Shown here: positions 52,399 to 61,912 of the stretch, one piece after another
Layout: the number at the start of each line of letters is the position of its first letter
How positions within the stretch are numbered: position 1 is the first letter of the stretch
Assembly (NCBI GenBank): GCA_030425195.1
Contig: JAUIAV010000009.1
Span: 62,001-126,000 of the forward strand
Length of the DNA: 64,000 nucleotides
Reading direction: 5' to 3'
Source of the DNA: Gammaproteobacteria bacterium
Lineage (GTDB): Bacteria > Pseudomonadota > Gammaproteobacteria > Pseudomonadales > Azotimanducaceae
The notes under the pieces: model-generated
Database searches by the model: none
The model's input: only the letters and a program-made list of their open reading frames with translations
What the model was told of the DNA's origin: nothing
Translations under genes and position numbers: made by a program

Positions 52399-54762
52399 AT
52401 GCTGGCTAACTATCTGCGCGTCCTGCGTCTGTTTCCTGTGTCCGCTCTTCTGATGTTTCCTGCCATGTCGTTCGCCGCGACAGACGGCCCCACCAACCCG
52501 GTGCTCGAGGAAATCGTCGTCACCGCCACCAAACGGACGGAAAGTCTGGAAGACGTGCCGATCTCCATCAGCGTGGTCAGCGGGGAGACCATCGAGAAGT
52601 TCCGAATTCTGGATGTGCAGGATCTGCAGAGCTACGTGACCAACCTGAACGTGCAGCGTACCTTCGGAAACTGGGCCGTGCGCATCCGGGGCCTGGGCTC
52701 AGGGGTGACGAACCTGGCGTTCGACTCCTCGGTGAGCGTATTCAACGACAACGTCTACTGCGGGCGCTCCCGCTGTCTGGAAACCGCCTACATGGATCCG
52801 GGCAGAGTGGAGGTCGCCCGCGGCCCGCAGGGAGCGCTGTTCGGTAAGAGCACCATCGCCGGCGCGCTCAGCGTCGTCTCCGCCCGTCCCACGGAAACCT
52901 TCGAGGGCTCCGTGCGCGGCGGCTACGAGATCGAGAACGATGGCTGGTACGTGAACGGCGTGCTGTCCGGCCCGATCACCGACAACCTGCGCGGACGCCT
53001 GGCCGGGGAATTCAAGGATACGGACGGGTGGATGACCAACCCGGTCGGCAGAGACAGCGAACCGGCCCGGGAGTCCTGGGCGCTGCGCGGCAGCCTCGAA
53101 TGGGATGTGAACGACAATTCCCTGCTCTACCTGAAGGTGGAAGGCTTCGAGACGGACATGAACGGGCGAAGCAATCAGCTGGTCTTTCCCGGCACCTTCG
53201 GCGGGCTCACCGCGGACCCGGACGCGGAGTTCCGGCGAGACGGTCTGCGCAGGGTGAGCACCGGTACCGGCATCGAGGACTACGACGACTCCAACTCCAT
53301 GGCCGTCACCGCCCAGTTCGACACCGGGCTCGGCGATCACACGCTGTCGATCATCGCCGGTCACTGGGAACTGGACTACGAGAACTACCTGGACGTGGAC
53401 GGTGTGCCGGAGAATTTCCTCAACACCACGCTTTCCGAGGACTATGAACAGCAGTCTCTGGAAGTCCGGCTGCTCTCTCCCACCGGTAACACGTTCGAAT
53501 ACATCGCCGGCGTGCTCTACCACACCAGCGACACCAGCACGCAGCAGCACTCGCCGTTCGGATTCTTCCCGGCGGTGGTGGCCCCCGTCCCCGTCGGCGG
53601 TGTCCGCAGCTTTGAGCGCGATACCGATACCTGGTCCGTGTATGGCCAGCTGACCTGGAACATCAGCGACCGCTGGCGCGCCATCGTCGACGCCCGCTAT
53701 ACGGACGAGGAGCAGAAAGGCACGGGGAACGCCTTCCCGGCCTCCTATCCGGATCTGATCAACCCCGCCTACGATCCCACGGCGTTCAACCAGCCGCCGG
53801 AATATCTGTTCTTCCAGACCCGCACCGACGACCACTTCGATCCGTCCATCCGCGTTCAGTGGGACGCCACGGATGAGCTGATGCTCTACGGCACCATTTC
53901 CACAGGATCCAAGCCCGGGGGCCTGAAAGCCAACGACGGCAACCTAGGCGTTCAGCTGCTGGAAAAGAACACGGACCCGGATTTCCTGAACCGTTACATC
54001 GGTCAGCCATCCATCACGCCGGAAGAGATGATCGCGGGGGTCACGCTTCAGCAGGGTAACGGCATCTTCGACTTCGAGGACGAGGAAGCCATCAACTACG
54101 AGATCGGCGCCAAGTCGGTGTTCGCCGGCGGCCGGGCGTTCATCAACGCCGCGATCTTCTACATGGAGTTCGACAATCTGCAGACCTCGTCCTACGACGG
54201 CACGCGCTTCATCATCCAGAACGCGGCATCCGCGGAAGTGACCGGATTCGAGGTGGAAGGTTCCTGGCTCGCCACGGACAGCCTCCAGCTCAGCGGCGGT
54301 CTCGGCTACGTGGATGCGACCTACGATGAATTCATGGGCGCACAGTGCATCGTCGTCGACGAGGTGGGCACACCGGCTGACCCGAACTGCGTGGACGGCG
54401 AGGAAGACCTCAGCGGCAAACGCCTGGAGCGGAGCCCCAAGTGGGAGGCCAATCTGGGTGCGGACTGGCAGAAGTCGATCGGTGAGAACCTGCTGTTCCT
54501 CGCCAGCCTGTCCATGTACTACTCCGGCAACTACTACGTGCGCCAGGACTTCTCGCCGCTCGGCAAGCAGGACAGCTTCACCAAGTGGGACGCCCGCCTG
54601 GCGGTGGCCAGCGCTTCCGACAACTGGGAGCTGGCCGTCATCGGCCGGAACCTGGGTGACGAGCGGGTCATCGCGCACGCGTATGAGATCGCCGGATCCA
54701 GCTTCGTCGCGGAAAGCATCGGCCGCACCGTCACGCTCGAGCTCACCTGGCGTTTCCAGTAG
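52399..54762 (+). CDS. TonB-dependent outer-membrane receptor 1
   Basis: 787 residues. Signal peptide (LRLFPVSALLMFPAMSFAAT), TonB box EEIVVTATKR, plug with DVPISISVVSGETIEKF, MDPGRVEVARGPQGALFGKS, and barrel ending in LTWRFQ with terminal aromatic. Resembles the receptors abundant in marine Gammaproteobacteria and sphingomonads. Next to a P450 (8 bp), so the substrate is probably the hydrophobic compound oxidised there. The ligand cannot be named. Confidence 0.92.
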   Translation: MLANYLRVLRLFPVSALLMFPAMSFAATDGPTNPVLEEIVVTATKRTESLEDVPISISVVSGETIEKFRILDVQDLQSYVTNLNVQRTFGNWAVRIRGLGSGVTNLAFDSSVSVFNDNVYCGRSRCLETAYMDPGRVEVARGPQGALFGKSTIAGALSVVSARPTETFEGSVRGGYEIENDGWYVNGVLSGPITDNLRGRLAGEFKDTDGWMTNPVGRDSEPARESWALRGSLEWDVNDNSLLYLKVEGFETDMNGRSNQLVFPGTFGGLTADPDAEFRRDGLRRVSTGTGIEDYDDSNSMAVTAQFDTGLGDHTLSIIAGHWELDYENYLDVDGVPENFLNTTLSEDYEQQSLEVRLLSPTGNTFEYIAGVLYHTSDTSTQQHSPFGFFPAVVAPVPVGGVRSFERDTDTWSVYGQLTWNISDRWRAIVDARYTDEEQKGTGNAFPASYPDLINPAYDPTAFNQPPEYLFFQTRTDDHFDPSIRVQWDATDELMLYGTISTGSKPGGLKANDGNLGVQLLEKNTDPDFLNRYIGQPSITPEEMIAGVTLQQGNGIFDFEDEEAINYEIGAKSVFAGGRAFINAAIFYMEFDNLQTSSYDGTRFIIQNAASAEVTGFEVEGSWLATDSLQLSGGLGYVDATYDEFMGAQCIVVDEVGTPADPNCVDGEEDLSGKRLERSPKWEANLGADWQKSIGENLLFLASLSMYYSGNYYVRQDFSPLGKQDSFTKWDARLAVASASDNWELAVIGRNLGDERVIAHAYEIAGSSFVAESIGRTVTLELTWRFQ

Positions 54763-54770
54763 GGATCGCG

Positions 54771-55961
54771 ATGGAGAACCTGGAACCGACTTCGCCGGAA
54801 TTCCGCAACAACGCGATCGCCATCTACCAGCGGCTGCTCCGTGAGCAGCCGGTGGCCGAGCTCTCCGGCGGCCGCTACCTGCTCTGCCGCCACGAGGACG
54901 TCCGCTGGGCGCTGCGGGACCACGAGCAGGTGCTGCGGCCCACGGACTGGAGCAGCGCCCGGAAACCGCCGGGGCCGTTCCGGGAATTCGGGCTCAACAA
55001 CATGATCGCCATGAACCCGCCGGATCACACCCGTTTCCGGAAGGCCATCATGCGGGCCTTCGCTCCCAAACAGATCGCCACCCTGACGGCGTTCATCGAG
55101 GCAAAATGCGACGCTCTGCTGGACGACATGGCGGCCCGCGAATCCGGGGACTTCATCGACGATTTCGCCTATCCGCTGCCGGTGGCCGTGATCTGCGAGA
55201 TGCTGGGTATTCCGGACGACAATCACGAGACTCTGCGCAAGGGGTCGGCCGCCATGCTCGCAGGGCTCGAGCTTTCCGCCTCGGAGGAAGAGCTGGCCCG
55301 GGCCTCCGATGGCGCGCAGACGCTCTATGACTATCTGCACGGCCTGGTCACCGCGCGCGCCGTCGACCTCGGCGACGATCTGCTGAGCCTGCTGCTCAGG
55401 CATCAGCAGGAAGATCAGCTGACCCGGGAGGAAGTGGTCTGGGCGGCCATCACCCTGCTGCTGGCGGGACACGAGACCACCACCCATCTGCTCGGCAACG
55501 GCCTGCTGGCGCTGATCCATCATCCGGATCAGCTCGAGCGTCTGGCCGGCACGCCGGAGTGGACGAAGAACGCGGTGGAGGAATTTCTCCGCTATGACCC
55601 GTCTCTGTACGTGCTGTTCCGGCAGACGGCGAATGACGTGCGTCTGGACGACACGGACATACCGGCGGGGTCGATCCTCATTCTCTCGCTGGCGGCCGCG
55701 AACCGGGACCCGCGGGTCTTCGACGATCCGGACGGCCTGGACATCGCCCGCGCGAACGCCGACCAGCACCTCACCTTTGCCGGTGGCCGGCATCTGTGCG
55801 CCGGTCACGCGGTCGCCCGGCTGGAAGGTCAGATCGCCTTCGAGCGTATCACCCGCCGGCTGACCGGTTTCGAGCTCGACGGCGAACCCGAAGCCCGGGA
55901 AGGACTCATGTTCAAAGGCTATCATCGGATTCCGATCCGATATCGAAACCGATCTGAATGA
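54771..55961 (+). CDS. Cytochrome P450
   Basis: 396 residues, class I bacterial P450 length. I-helix LLLAGHETTTHLLGNGLLAL, ExxR in VEEFLRYDP, heme loop FAGGRHLCAGHAVARLEG with the thiolate Cys. The N-terminal half shows FREFGLNNMIAMNPPDHTRF. Needs ferredoxin and reductase from elsewhere. Stop overlaps the MarR start by 4 bp. Confidence 0.94.
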   Translation: MENLEPTSPEFRNNAIAIYQRLLREQPVAELSGGRYLLCRHEDVRWALRDHEQVLRPTDWSSARKPPGPFREFGLNNMIAMNPPDHTRFRKAIMRAFAPKQIATLTAFIEAKCDALLDDMAARESGDFIDDFAYPLPVAVICEMLGIPDDNHETLRKGSAAMLAGLELSASEEELARASDGAQTLYDYLHGLVTARAVDLGDDLLSLLLRHQQEDQLTREEVVWAAITLLLAGHETTTHLLGNGLLALIHHPDQLERLAGTPEWTKNAVEEFLRYDPSLYVLFRQTANDVRLDDTDIPAGSILILSLAAANRDPRVFDDPDGLDIARANADQHLTFAGGRHLCAGHAVARLEGQIAFERITRRLTGFELDGEPEAREGLMFKGYHRIPIRYRNRSE

Positions 55962-56461
55962 CCCGGAAGAGAACCGGCGGCCCGGCCGCCACCCCTGAAG
56001 ATTCGCCTCGCGTTGCCGGCCGTGTCATGGCCCGGCTCACCCAGGCCCTGGACTGGTTCGACAACAGCCTGCAGAACGTGGTGGCCGCCAGCGGCTTCGA
56101 GCCCCTGCACCGGACTCAGTCCATGATCATGATGCACATCGCACTCGGCGTGAACCGCCCGCCGGACATCGCCCGGGAGATGGGCCTGACCCGGCAGAAC
56201 GTGCACCACATGGCAAAGGGGCTGATCACTGCAGGCATCATCGACAGCGCCCCGGATCCGGACGATCCGCGCCGCAGCCTCTACCAGCTGTCGAAGAAAT
56301 CCAGCGACATGCGGGACCTGGCCCTGGACACCATGGCCGGTCTGGAGCGCGTGCTCGAGCAGCGCATCGGCACGCGCACCTTGGACGGGCTGCGGGCCGC
56401 GCTGGAAGCGGACTGGGGCCCGGAGATCGCGGGCTCGGAAGAACTCCCCGGCAGGGACTGA
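55958..56461 (+). CDS. MarR-family regulator of the P450 operon
   Basis: 167 residues. Winged helix RPPDIAREMGLTRQNVHHMA and PDPDDPRRSLYQLSKKSSDM. Similar in layout to the MarR at 47461-47943 (both end in a tail with ADWG). Coupled to the P450 by ATGA; convergent with the VOC-2 gene. Probable regulator of the TCAA-N5-TTGA sites. Confidence 0.88.
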   Translation: MTRKRTGGPAATPEDSPRVAGRVMARLTQALDWFDNSLQNVVAASGFEPLHRTQSMIMMHIALGVNRPPDIAREMGLTRQNVHHMAKGLITAGIIDSAPDPDDPRRSLYQLSKKSSDMRDLALDTMAGLERVLEQRIGTRTLDGLRAALEADWGPEIAGSEELPGRD

Positions 56462-56464
56462 GCG

Positions 56465-57007
56465 TCAGTCGACGCTCATCGGTTCCGCGTTCACATCCCG
56501 CTCGTCGAGTTCCCGGGTCCAGGCGGCAAACTCCAGCAGAATCCCGTCCGGATCCTTGAAGTAGATCGAGCGGACGAAGGTGGTGTCCGTCAGGGTCGGG
56601 CTCGCCTGGGTTTCCGAGTCATCGTGATTGACCACCGGAGTGCATTCCACACCGGCGGCTTCGAGCTTCTTCTGATATTCCTCGATCCGGTCTTCCGGCA
56701 CGTTGAAGGCCACGTGGTTCATGGACGCGTGGGCCGTGGTCAGCGAGCCTTCTCCCACCAGGTTTGCCGAATGGGTGACACCGGGCACCGACTCCGGCGC
56801 ATCGGGGAACCAGAAGAACGCCAGGGCGTCCCCGTTGCCGATGTCGAAGAAGAAATGCTGACCCATGCCCGCCGGCAGATCGATGGTCTTGGTCAGCGGC
56901 ATGCCGAGCACGCCGGTGTAGAAGTCCACCGTCTTCTTCATATCGCGGCAGACCAGCGCCAGGTGATTGATCCCCTGGATGTCGAACTTCTCGTTAGCAG
57001 CAGCCAT
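56465..57007 (-). CDS. VOC-family dioxygenase-like protein 2
   Basis: 180 residues. Paralogue of VOC-1: HLALVCRDMKKTVDFYTGVL, MGQHFFFDIGNGDALAFFWF, ASMNHVAFNVPED and ILLEFAAWTREL give the H-H-E positions. Own promoter with the same operator as the CMD operon. Convergent with the MarR gene (3 bp gap). Confidence 0.85.
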   Translation of the reverse strand: MAAANEKFDIQGINHLALVCRDMKKTVDFYTGVLGMPLTKTIDLPAGMGQHFFFDIGNGDALAFFWFPDAPESVPGVTHSANLVGEGSLTTAHASMNHVAFNVPEDRIEEYQKKLEAAGVECTPVVNHDDSETQASPTLTDTTFVRSIYFKDPDGILLEFAAWTRELDERDVNAEPMSVD

Positions 57008-57041
57008 AACGCTCCTCCTTACCCTTCTCGCATTTCAAGAA

Positions 57042-57074
57042 TCAATATCATTGACCTTTCGCGGCGGTTGTCAA
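57042..57074 (-). promoter_or_regulatory. Promoter/operator of VOC-2, site 2 of TCAA-N5-TTGA
   Basis: TCAA (57042)-TATCA-TTGA (57054), with -35 TTGACA on the minus strand at 57074-57069 and the repeat over the -10. The 18-base core AGAATCAATATCATTGAC is the same as at site 1, 7.8 kb away, although the sequence around differs. Confidence 0.7.
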
Positions 57075-57098
57075 CCGGCCCGCCCTGTCGAGTGTGCG

Positions 57099-59414
57099 CT
57101 ATCTCCGGAAGGACAGGGTGAGCCCGTAGAGCTGCGGATTGCCGTAGAAGTGCTGGGTGAAGAACTGGGCCGTGGGCGTGAGACCGTTCGTGTAGGTCTT
57201 GTCCGTGCAGTTCTTGCACCAGGCCTGAATCCGCCACTTCTCGTTGTTGCTCACCCAGCCTGCGCTGGCATCCATCAGCCAGAAATCGCCCGACTCCGCT
57301 TTCGGATTATTGTCGCCGCTGCCCACGTAGTATTTGCTCTCGTAGCTGCCGGATGCCCGGACGAAGAAGCTGCCGATGCCGGTGAACCACTCGTAGGTGG
57401 CCGCCAGGTAGGCCTGAGTCTTCGGCGCGCGGACCAGGTCCAGGTCGGTGTGATCCGTGTCCACCAGATAGGTACCGTCCGGCAGCAGTTCCACCACTCC
57501 GCCGCAATCCGAAACCGGATTGACTTCATTGGAGGGTCCGTCCAGATCGGCACAGAACTCGTCGTACTCCGGATCCATGAGCCCGAGCGAGCCTTCGAGC
57601 GTCAGACCCTCGACGGGCACGACCGTGGCTTCCAGCTCGAGACCGTAGATGGTGGCCTTGCCGATATTCTGGCTCGCCGTTTCCTGGCCGGTCGGGTTGT
57701 TCGGCGCCGGGAAGAACACCTCGAATGCCAGACCTTCGTACTCGGTGTAGAACGCGGTCGCGTTCAACCGCAGCCGTCCGTCATACCAGTCACTCTTCAA
57801 TCCGAGCTCGTAGGAATCCGACGTCTCGTCATCCGTCGGCCCGGCGGTCAGATCCGATCCGGCCCGGGCGCCGAACTCGCCGGCCTTGTAGCCCTGGGAG
57901 TAGGTGGCATAACCCATCACCCGATCGCTGAACTGGTAGTCCACGCCCAGCTTCCAGGTGGTCCGGTCGCTGTCCAGATCGCCGTTCACCGTCATCGGCG
58001 TCATGGCCATCTCGCTGAGGCTCGGCCGGGTGCTGGGATCCTGAGCATCGATCTGCGTGCCGAACAGCGTGCCGGGATTCCGCTCGAAATCCTTGGTTTC
58101 ATCCGTGTAGCGCACGCCCAGAATGCCGTTCAGCCGGTCGGTGAAGGCATAGATCGCCTGACCGAAGATGGCCTTGCTCTCATTGTCCTGGTGGGCGTAA
58201 TCCGCCGAGCTCGGGTTGCCCAGGGTCGGGAAGGACTGGACGATCTCGTGTTCCTGCTCGAAGTAGAAAAGTCCCGCCACCAGGTCCAGATTGCCGAGGA
58301 ATCCATCCATGCCGACGAAATCGGACTGCAGCCGGATCTCCTGGCTGAACTGATCGTGCTCCTGTTCCCGGAAAGTGGGGAAGAAAGGCAGCTCGGTCTG
58401 ATCGAAATCCGCTGCTGCCAGATCGTCCGTCGCGATCCATCCGGTGACCGAGGTCAGAGTGAAGCGACCGATGTCCCAGTTGATGATGCCGGTGACGGAG
58501 TCCTGATCCGTGTTGTAGAAGTCCAGCGCATCCCGGCCGACGGTGAAGGCGCCGTCGTCGGGCTCGCCGGTCCAGAAGAACGGCGGGCCGGCGAAGATGA
58601 AGCTGATGAGCTGATCGGGATCCGCCCAGTCATCACCGCCGGGCGCCTGGCTGCGTTCCTTCAGCCAGCCGTAGATCAGGGTGGCGTCGAAGTTATCCGT
58701 CGGCGTCCAGACCAGAGTGCCCCGGATGGTGTCCAGGTCTTCGCCGTTCAGCCGACCGCCGTTGGCGCGGTTCTTGTAGTGGCCGTCGTAGTTCTGGAAG
58801 AGCCCGGCCACCCGCAGCGCCAGCTTGTCCTGGATGATGGGAAACTGCACGGCGCCCCGGAAATCGAGCCGCTCGTAGTTTCCGGCGGTGACCTCGGCGT
58901 TGTAGTCCACGGTGCCGTCGGGCATCACCGTGTTCAGCCGGATCGCGCCGGACAGCGAGTTCTTACCGAAGGTGGTGCCCTGCGGGCCGCGCAGCACTTC
59001 CACCGTGTCCACGTCGAAGAAGTCCACCAGCGTCGCCACCGGCCGCGTGACGAAAACCCCGTTGACGGCCACGCCGTTACGGAGCTCGTTCGTGGACTCG
59101 ATGGTCAGCGAACCCATGCCGCGGACGTGTATGGAGGAAGAGTTCGGCGCGAAGGTGTTGGCCTGAACGCGCACGTTGGGAGACTGAGGCCCCACGTCAC
59201 GCAGGTCCTGCGCCGTGATGGCCTCCAGCATGGCCTGGTTGAAGGCGGTGACCGCGATCGGTGTCTCCTGAGCCGTCTCCTCCCGGTAGCGGGCGGTGAC
59301 CACCACTTCCTCGATCACCTGTTTGGATTCTTCAGCGAAGGCCACAGGGGCCATGGGAACCATGACAGAAACCAGCGCCCATGGCAGCGCACGCAGCAGA
59401 AAGCCCGACTTCAT
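57099..59414 (-). CDS. TonB-dependent outer-membrane receptor 2
   Basis: 771 residues from MKSGFLLRALPWALVSVMVP; GGGAGAGG lies before this ATG. TonB box IEEVVVTARYREE, plug VEVLRGPQGTTFGKNSLSGA, and barrel end QLYGLTLSFRR. Divergent in sequence from receptor 1. Stand-alone gene whose upstream region has the palindrome at 59499. Substrate unknown; probably hydrophobic like its neighbours. Confidence 0.92.
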   Translation of the reverse strand: MKSGFLLRALPWALVSVMVPMAPVAFAEESKQVIEEVVVTARYREETAQETPIAVTAFNQAMLEAITAQDLRDVGPQSPNVRVQANTFAPNSSSIHVRGMGSLTIESTNELRNGVAVNGVFVTRPVATLVDFFDVDTVEVLRGPQGTTFGKNSLSGAIRLNTVMPDGTVDYNAEVTAGNYERLDFRGAVQFPIIQDKLALRVAGLFQNYDGHYKNRANGGRLNGEDLDTIRGTLVWTPTDNFDATLIYGWLKERSQAPGGDDWADPDQLISFIFAGPPFFWTGEPDDGAFTVGRDALDFYNTDQDSVTGIINWDIGRFTLTSVTGWIATDDLAAADFDQTELPFFPTFREQEHDQFSQEIRLQSDFVGMDGFLGNLDLVAGLFYFEQEHEIVQSFPTLGNPSSADYAHQDNESKAIFGQAIYAFTDRLNGILGVRYTDETKDFERNPGTLFGTQIDAQDPSTRPSLSEMAMTPMTVNGDLDSDRTTWKLGVDYQFSDRVMGYATYSQGYKAGEFGARAGSDLTAGPTDDETSDSYELGLKSDWYDGRLRLNATAFYTEYEGLAFEVFFPAPNNPTGQETASQNIGKATIYGLELEATVVPVEGLTLEGSLGLMDPEYDEFCADLDGPSNEVNPVSDCGGVVELLPDGTYLVDTDHTDLDLVRAPKTQAYLAATYEWFTGIGSFFVRASGSYESKYYVGSGDNNPKAESGDFWLMDASAGWVSNNEKWRIQAWCKNCTDKTYTNGLTPTAQFFTQHFYGNPQLYGLTLSFRR

Positions 59415-59498
59415 TTTCCTCTCCCTCAGATCTCGGAACAGCTCGCAATACGGATCTGCGTGGCTACAGTCCACGCGACTCTCCCGGAAAATACCTAG

Positions 59499-59511
59499 TA
59501 TGCTAAGCATA
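59499..59511. promoter_or_regulatory. Palindrome TATGC-TAA-GCATA upstream of TonB receptor 2
   Basis: Perfect 5+5 inverted repeat with a 3-base centre in an AT-rich stretch, 85 bp before the receptor start. It is a plausible operator or promoter part; no known regulator site is recognised. Confidence 0.45.
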
Positions 59512-59582
59512 TGCAAGGGAGGTACGGGAAACAGACAGGCTGCCTGCACGGAACGTGCAGGCGAGCCACGGAGAACGGCGTG

Positions 59583-60182
59583 TCAGAGGAGCCGGTCGAT
59601 CCGGTCGGTGGCCGACTGCAGCGCATTCTCCTTGTGCTCGGGGCTGATGTTCAGGCCCTCTGCGTACTCGAAGTGAATGTCCCTGATCCCGAGCAGGTTG
59701 AAGAACAGCGTCACGTGACCGGTCTGAAAGTCGCGCCCCGTGCCTTCGTAAAGCCCGCCCCGGCTGGCAAAGACATAAAGCGGCTTGTCACCGATCAGGC
59801 CGACGGCCCCGGATTCCGTGTACCGGAAAGTCACGCCGGCCCGCGCCACGTTGTCGAACCAGGACTTGAGCACCGATGGGATGCCGAAGTTGTACATGGG
59901 GAGACCGAGCACGACGATGTCTGCCGCTTCGAGTTCCGAGATCAGCGCGTCGCTGGCGCGCACGTGTTCGGTCTGAGCCGGCGTGCGGTCGGCTTCCGGG
60001 GTCACGAAAGCACCGAACCGCTCGGCGGTGAGATGCGGGATGGGGTCAGCGGCCAGATCCCGCACGATCACCTCGCCGTCCGGATTCTTCTCCTTCCATC
60101 GGTCGACGAATCTGCTGCCGAGCTTCGAGGACTCTCCATCTGCGGAGGAGATGCTGGACAGGATCTGTAGCAGTGTGGGCAT
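59583..60182 (-). CDS. azoR: FMN-dependent NADH-azoreductase-like flavodoxin-fold enzyme
   Basis: 199 residues. Flavodoxin-like fold: LLQILSSISSADGESSKLGS, VLGLPMYNFGIPSVLKSWFD, and DFQTGHVTLFFNLLGIRDIH are AzoR features. Reduces azo dyes, quinones or nitro compounds with NADH. Divergent from the GPH/MFS gene (54 bp). Confidence 0.9.
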   Translation of the reverse strand: MPTLLQILSSISSADGESSKLGSRFVDRWKEKNPDGEVIVRDLAADPIPHLTAERFGAFVTPEADRTPAQTEHVRASDALISELEAADIVVLGLPMYNFGIPSVLKSWFDNVARAGVTFRYTESGAVGLIGDKPLYVFASRGGLYEGTGRDFQTGHVTLFFNLLGIRDIHFEYAEGLNISPEHKENALQSATDRIDRLL

Positions 60183-60236
60183 TTAACTTCCTTACTTCTG
60201 TCGTGGGACTATTGTGAACTACCTGAGGAACAGCGT

Positions 60237-61622
60237 GTGAATCAACTCAGCAGCCAGCCGCTCAGCCGGTCTCAGCTCGTGCTTTTCGGACTGCCGGAAT
60301 TCGCCATGTATCTGGCGGTCATTCCGATGTCGCTCTATCTGCCGCTGTTCTATTCCAGGGATCTGGGCCTGAGCATCACCGACATCGGGCTGCTCCTCAT
60401 GGTGGCGAGAATCAGCGACGTGGTCACGGATCCGCTGATCGGCACGCTGAGCGACCGCACCCGCACCCGGCTCGGCCGCCGCAAACCCTGGATGCTGGCC
60501 GGGGTGCCGCTGATGATGGTCTCGGCTTTTCAGCTCTTTTCGCCGTCGGGCGCGATCAGCAACGCCTATCTTCTGCTCTGGTCCGTGCTGCTCTGGCTCG
60601 GCTGGACCATGATCAACATTCCCTACTACGCCTGGGGTGCGGAGCTCTCCGAGGATTTCGACGAGCGCACCCGGATCACGGGCTGGCGCCAGGCATTCGG
60701 CTTTGCCGGCAACATCAGCGTGCTCATGGTGCCGGTGGCTGCAACCCAGCTCTTCGGCTACGGCGGTGTGGCCAGCGAAGCGCTGGTGATCATCGGCGGC
60801 ATGACGCTCATCCTGCTGCCGGTGCTGATCGGACTGACGGTCTGGCGTCTGCCCGAGCGCATGACCACGCCGCCCGCTCACGAGCCGATCCTGAGAAATC
60901 TGAAGGCCATGCTCTCCAACGGTTCCTTCATCGTGCTGTTCATCGGTTTCACGTTCATGTCGCTCGGCACCACCATGATCGCCACTCTGTTCATGCTCTT
61001 CACCACCTTCGCCATGGAGCTCGAACGCCAGGCGCAGCCGATCCTGCTTTCCTATTTTGCCGTGAACATCGTCGGGCTGCCGTTCTGGGTCTGGCTGTCC
61101 GGCCGGATCGGCAAACGGGAAGCCTGGATGACGGGCACCCTGGTGATGGCGCTGGCAACGCCCCTGTACCTCACCCTGGCCCCCGGCGAGATCGTGCCGT
61201 TCGTGCTGATGACCACCGTGATCGGTTTCGCCGGCGGTAACTTCATCGCACTCTCGCTCTCCATGAAAGCGGATGTGATCGACGTGGCCGCCCGTCGGCG
61301 GGGTGAGAGCACGGCAGGCGCCTACATGGCCATCTGGTCTCTCGGCTCCAAAACCACCCAGGCTCTGGCGCTCGGCATTTCTCTGCCGCTGCTCGGCCTG
61401 TTCGGATTCGATCCCAGAATGGAAAACGGACCGGATGAGATCGATGCGTTGCGCTACGCGATCGCGCTGCTGCCGCCGGCCTGTTACCTGATCGCCATTC
61501 TGGTCATCTACCGGTATCCGATCAGCCGCACGCGTCTCGCGCGGCTGAGGGCTGCGTTCGACCGTCGGGATGCCCGCCGCGCGCGCGCGCACGCCGCCGG
61601 TCGCGTTCAGTCCAGCGGATAA
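60237..61622 (+). CDS. GPH-type MFS symporter
   Basis: 461 residues, GTG start with GAGGAA upstream. Twelve membrane segments; motif TDPLIGTLSDRTRTRLGRRK is the GPH/LacS signature (sugar:cation symporter family, also used for organic acids). The last codons overlap the convergent ABM gene by 16 bp. Cargo unknown. Confidence 0.88.
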   Translation: MNQLSSQPLSRSQLVLFGLPEFAMYLAVIPMSLYLPLFYSRDLGLSITDIGLLLMVARISDVVTDPLIGTLSDRTRTRLGRRKPWMLAGVPLMMVSAFQLFSPSGAISNAYLLLWSVLLWLGWTMINIPYYAWGAELSEDFDERTRITGWRQAFGFAGNISVLMVPVAATQLFGYGGVASEALVIIGGMTLILLPVLIGLTVWRLPERMTTPPAHEPILRNLKAMLSNGSFIVLFIGFTFMSLGTTMIATLFMLFTTFAMELERQAQPILLSYFAVNIVGLPFWVWLSGRIGKREAWMTGTLVMALATPLYLTLAPGEIVPFVLMTTVIGFAGGNFIALSLSMKADVIDVAARRRGESTAGAYMAIWSLGSKTTQALALGISLPLLGLFGFDPRMENGPDEIDALRYAIALLPPACYLIAILVIYRYPISRTRLARLRAAFDRRDARRARAHAAGRVQSSG

Positions 61623-61912
61623 GACGCCCAGACCTGATATCCGCGTCCCGACGGCTTGTACACCATCAGCGCGGGCAGGTCCGGATGGGCCCGGGCCTTC
61701 TCACCGGCGGCCTGGAAGTCGGCTTCCGTGCGCCAGCGTGCGTAGTGCACGAGGCTTTCGCCGTCCAGACCTCTGTGCAGCTGACTGCCGAGAAAGCCCG
61801 GCTGCCGGGACAGGAAGCCGTCGATGTAGGCGCCGATCTTCTCGAGCGCTTCGTCCTGGTTCTCCGGCGTCGTTTCAAAGGAGACGACCACGATGTGTTC
61901 GCTGCTGCTCAT
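61607..61912 (-). CDS. Antibiotic biosynthesis monooxygenase (ABM)-fold protein
   Basis: 101 residues from MSSSEHIVVVSFETTPENQD. Ferredoxin-like dimeric alpha/beta barrel: GAYIDGFLSRQPGFLGSQLH, VHYARWRTEADFQAAGEKAR. ABM proteins oxidise phenols without cofactor or act as binding dimers. Start overlaps the MetE-like stop (ATGA). The 3' end overlaps the GPH gene. Confidence 0.87.
   Translation of the reverse strand: MSSSEHIVVVSFETTPENQDEALEKIGAYIDGFLSRQPGFLGSQLHRGLDGESLVHYARWRTEADFQAAGEKARAHPDLPALMVYKPSGRGYQVWASYPLD

Noticed and set aside
56967-59498. 843-codon plus-strand open frame
   Set aside because: Antisense to TonB receptor 2, a known effect of GC-rich codon use; no start site or domain.
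60219-61592. 457-codon minus-strand frame rich in Arg/His/Gln
   Set aside because: Antisense to the GPH symporter, low-complexity shadow.
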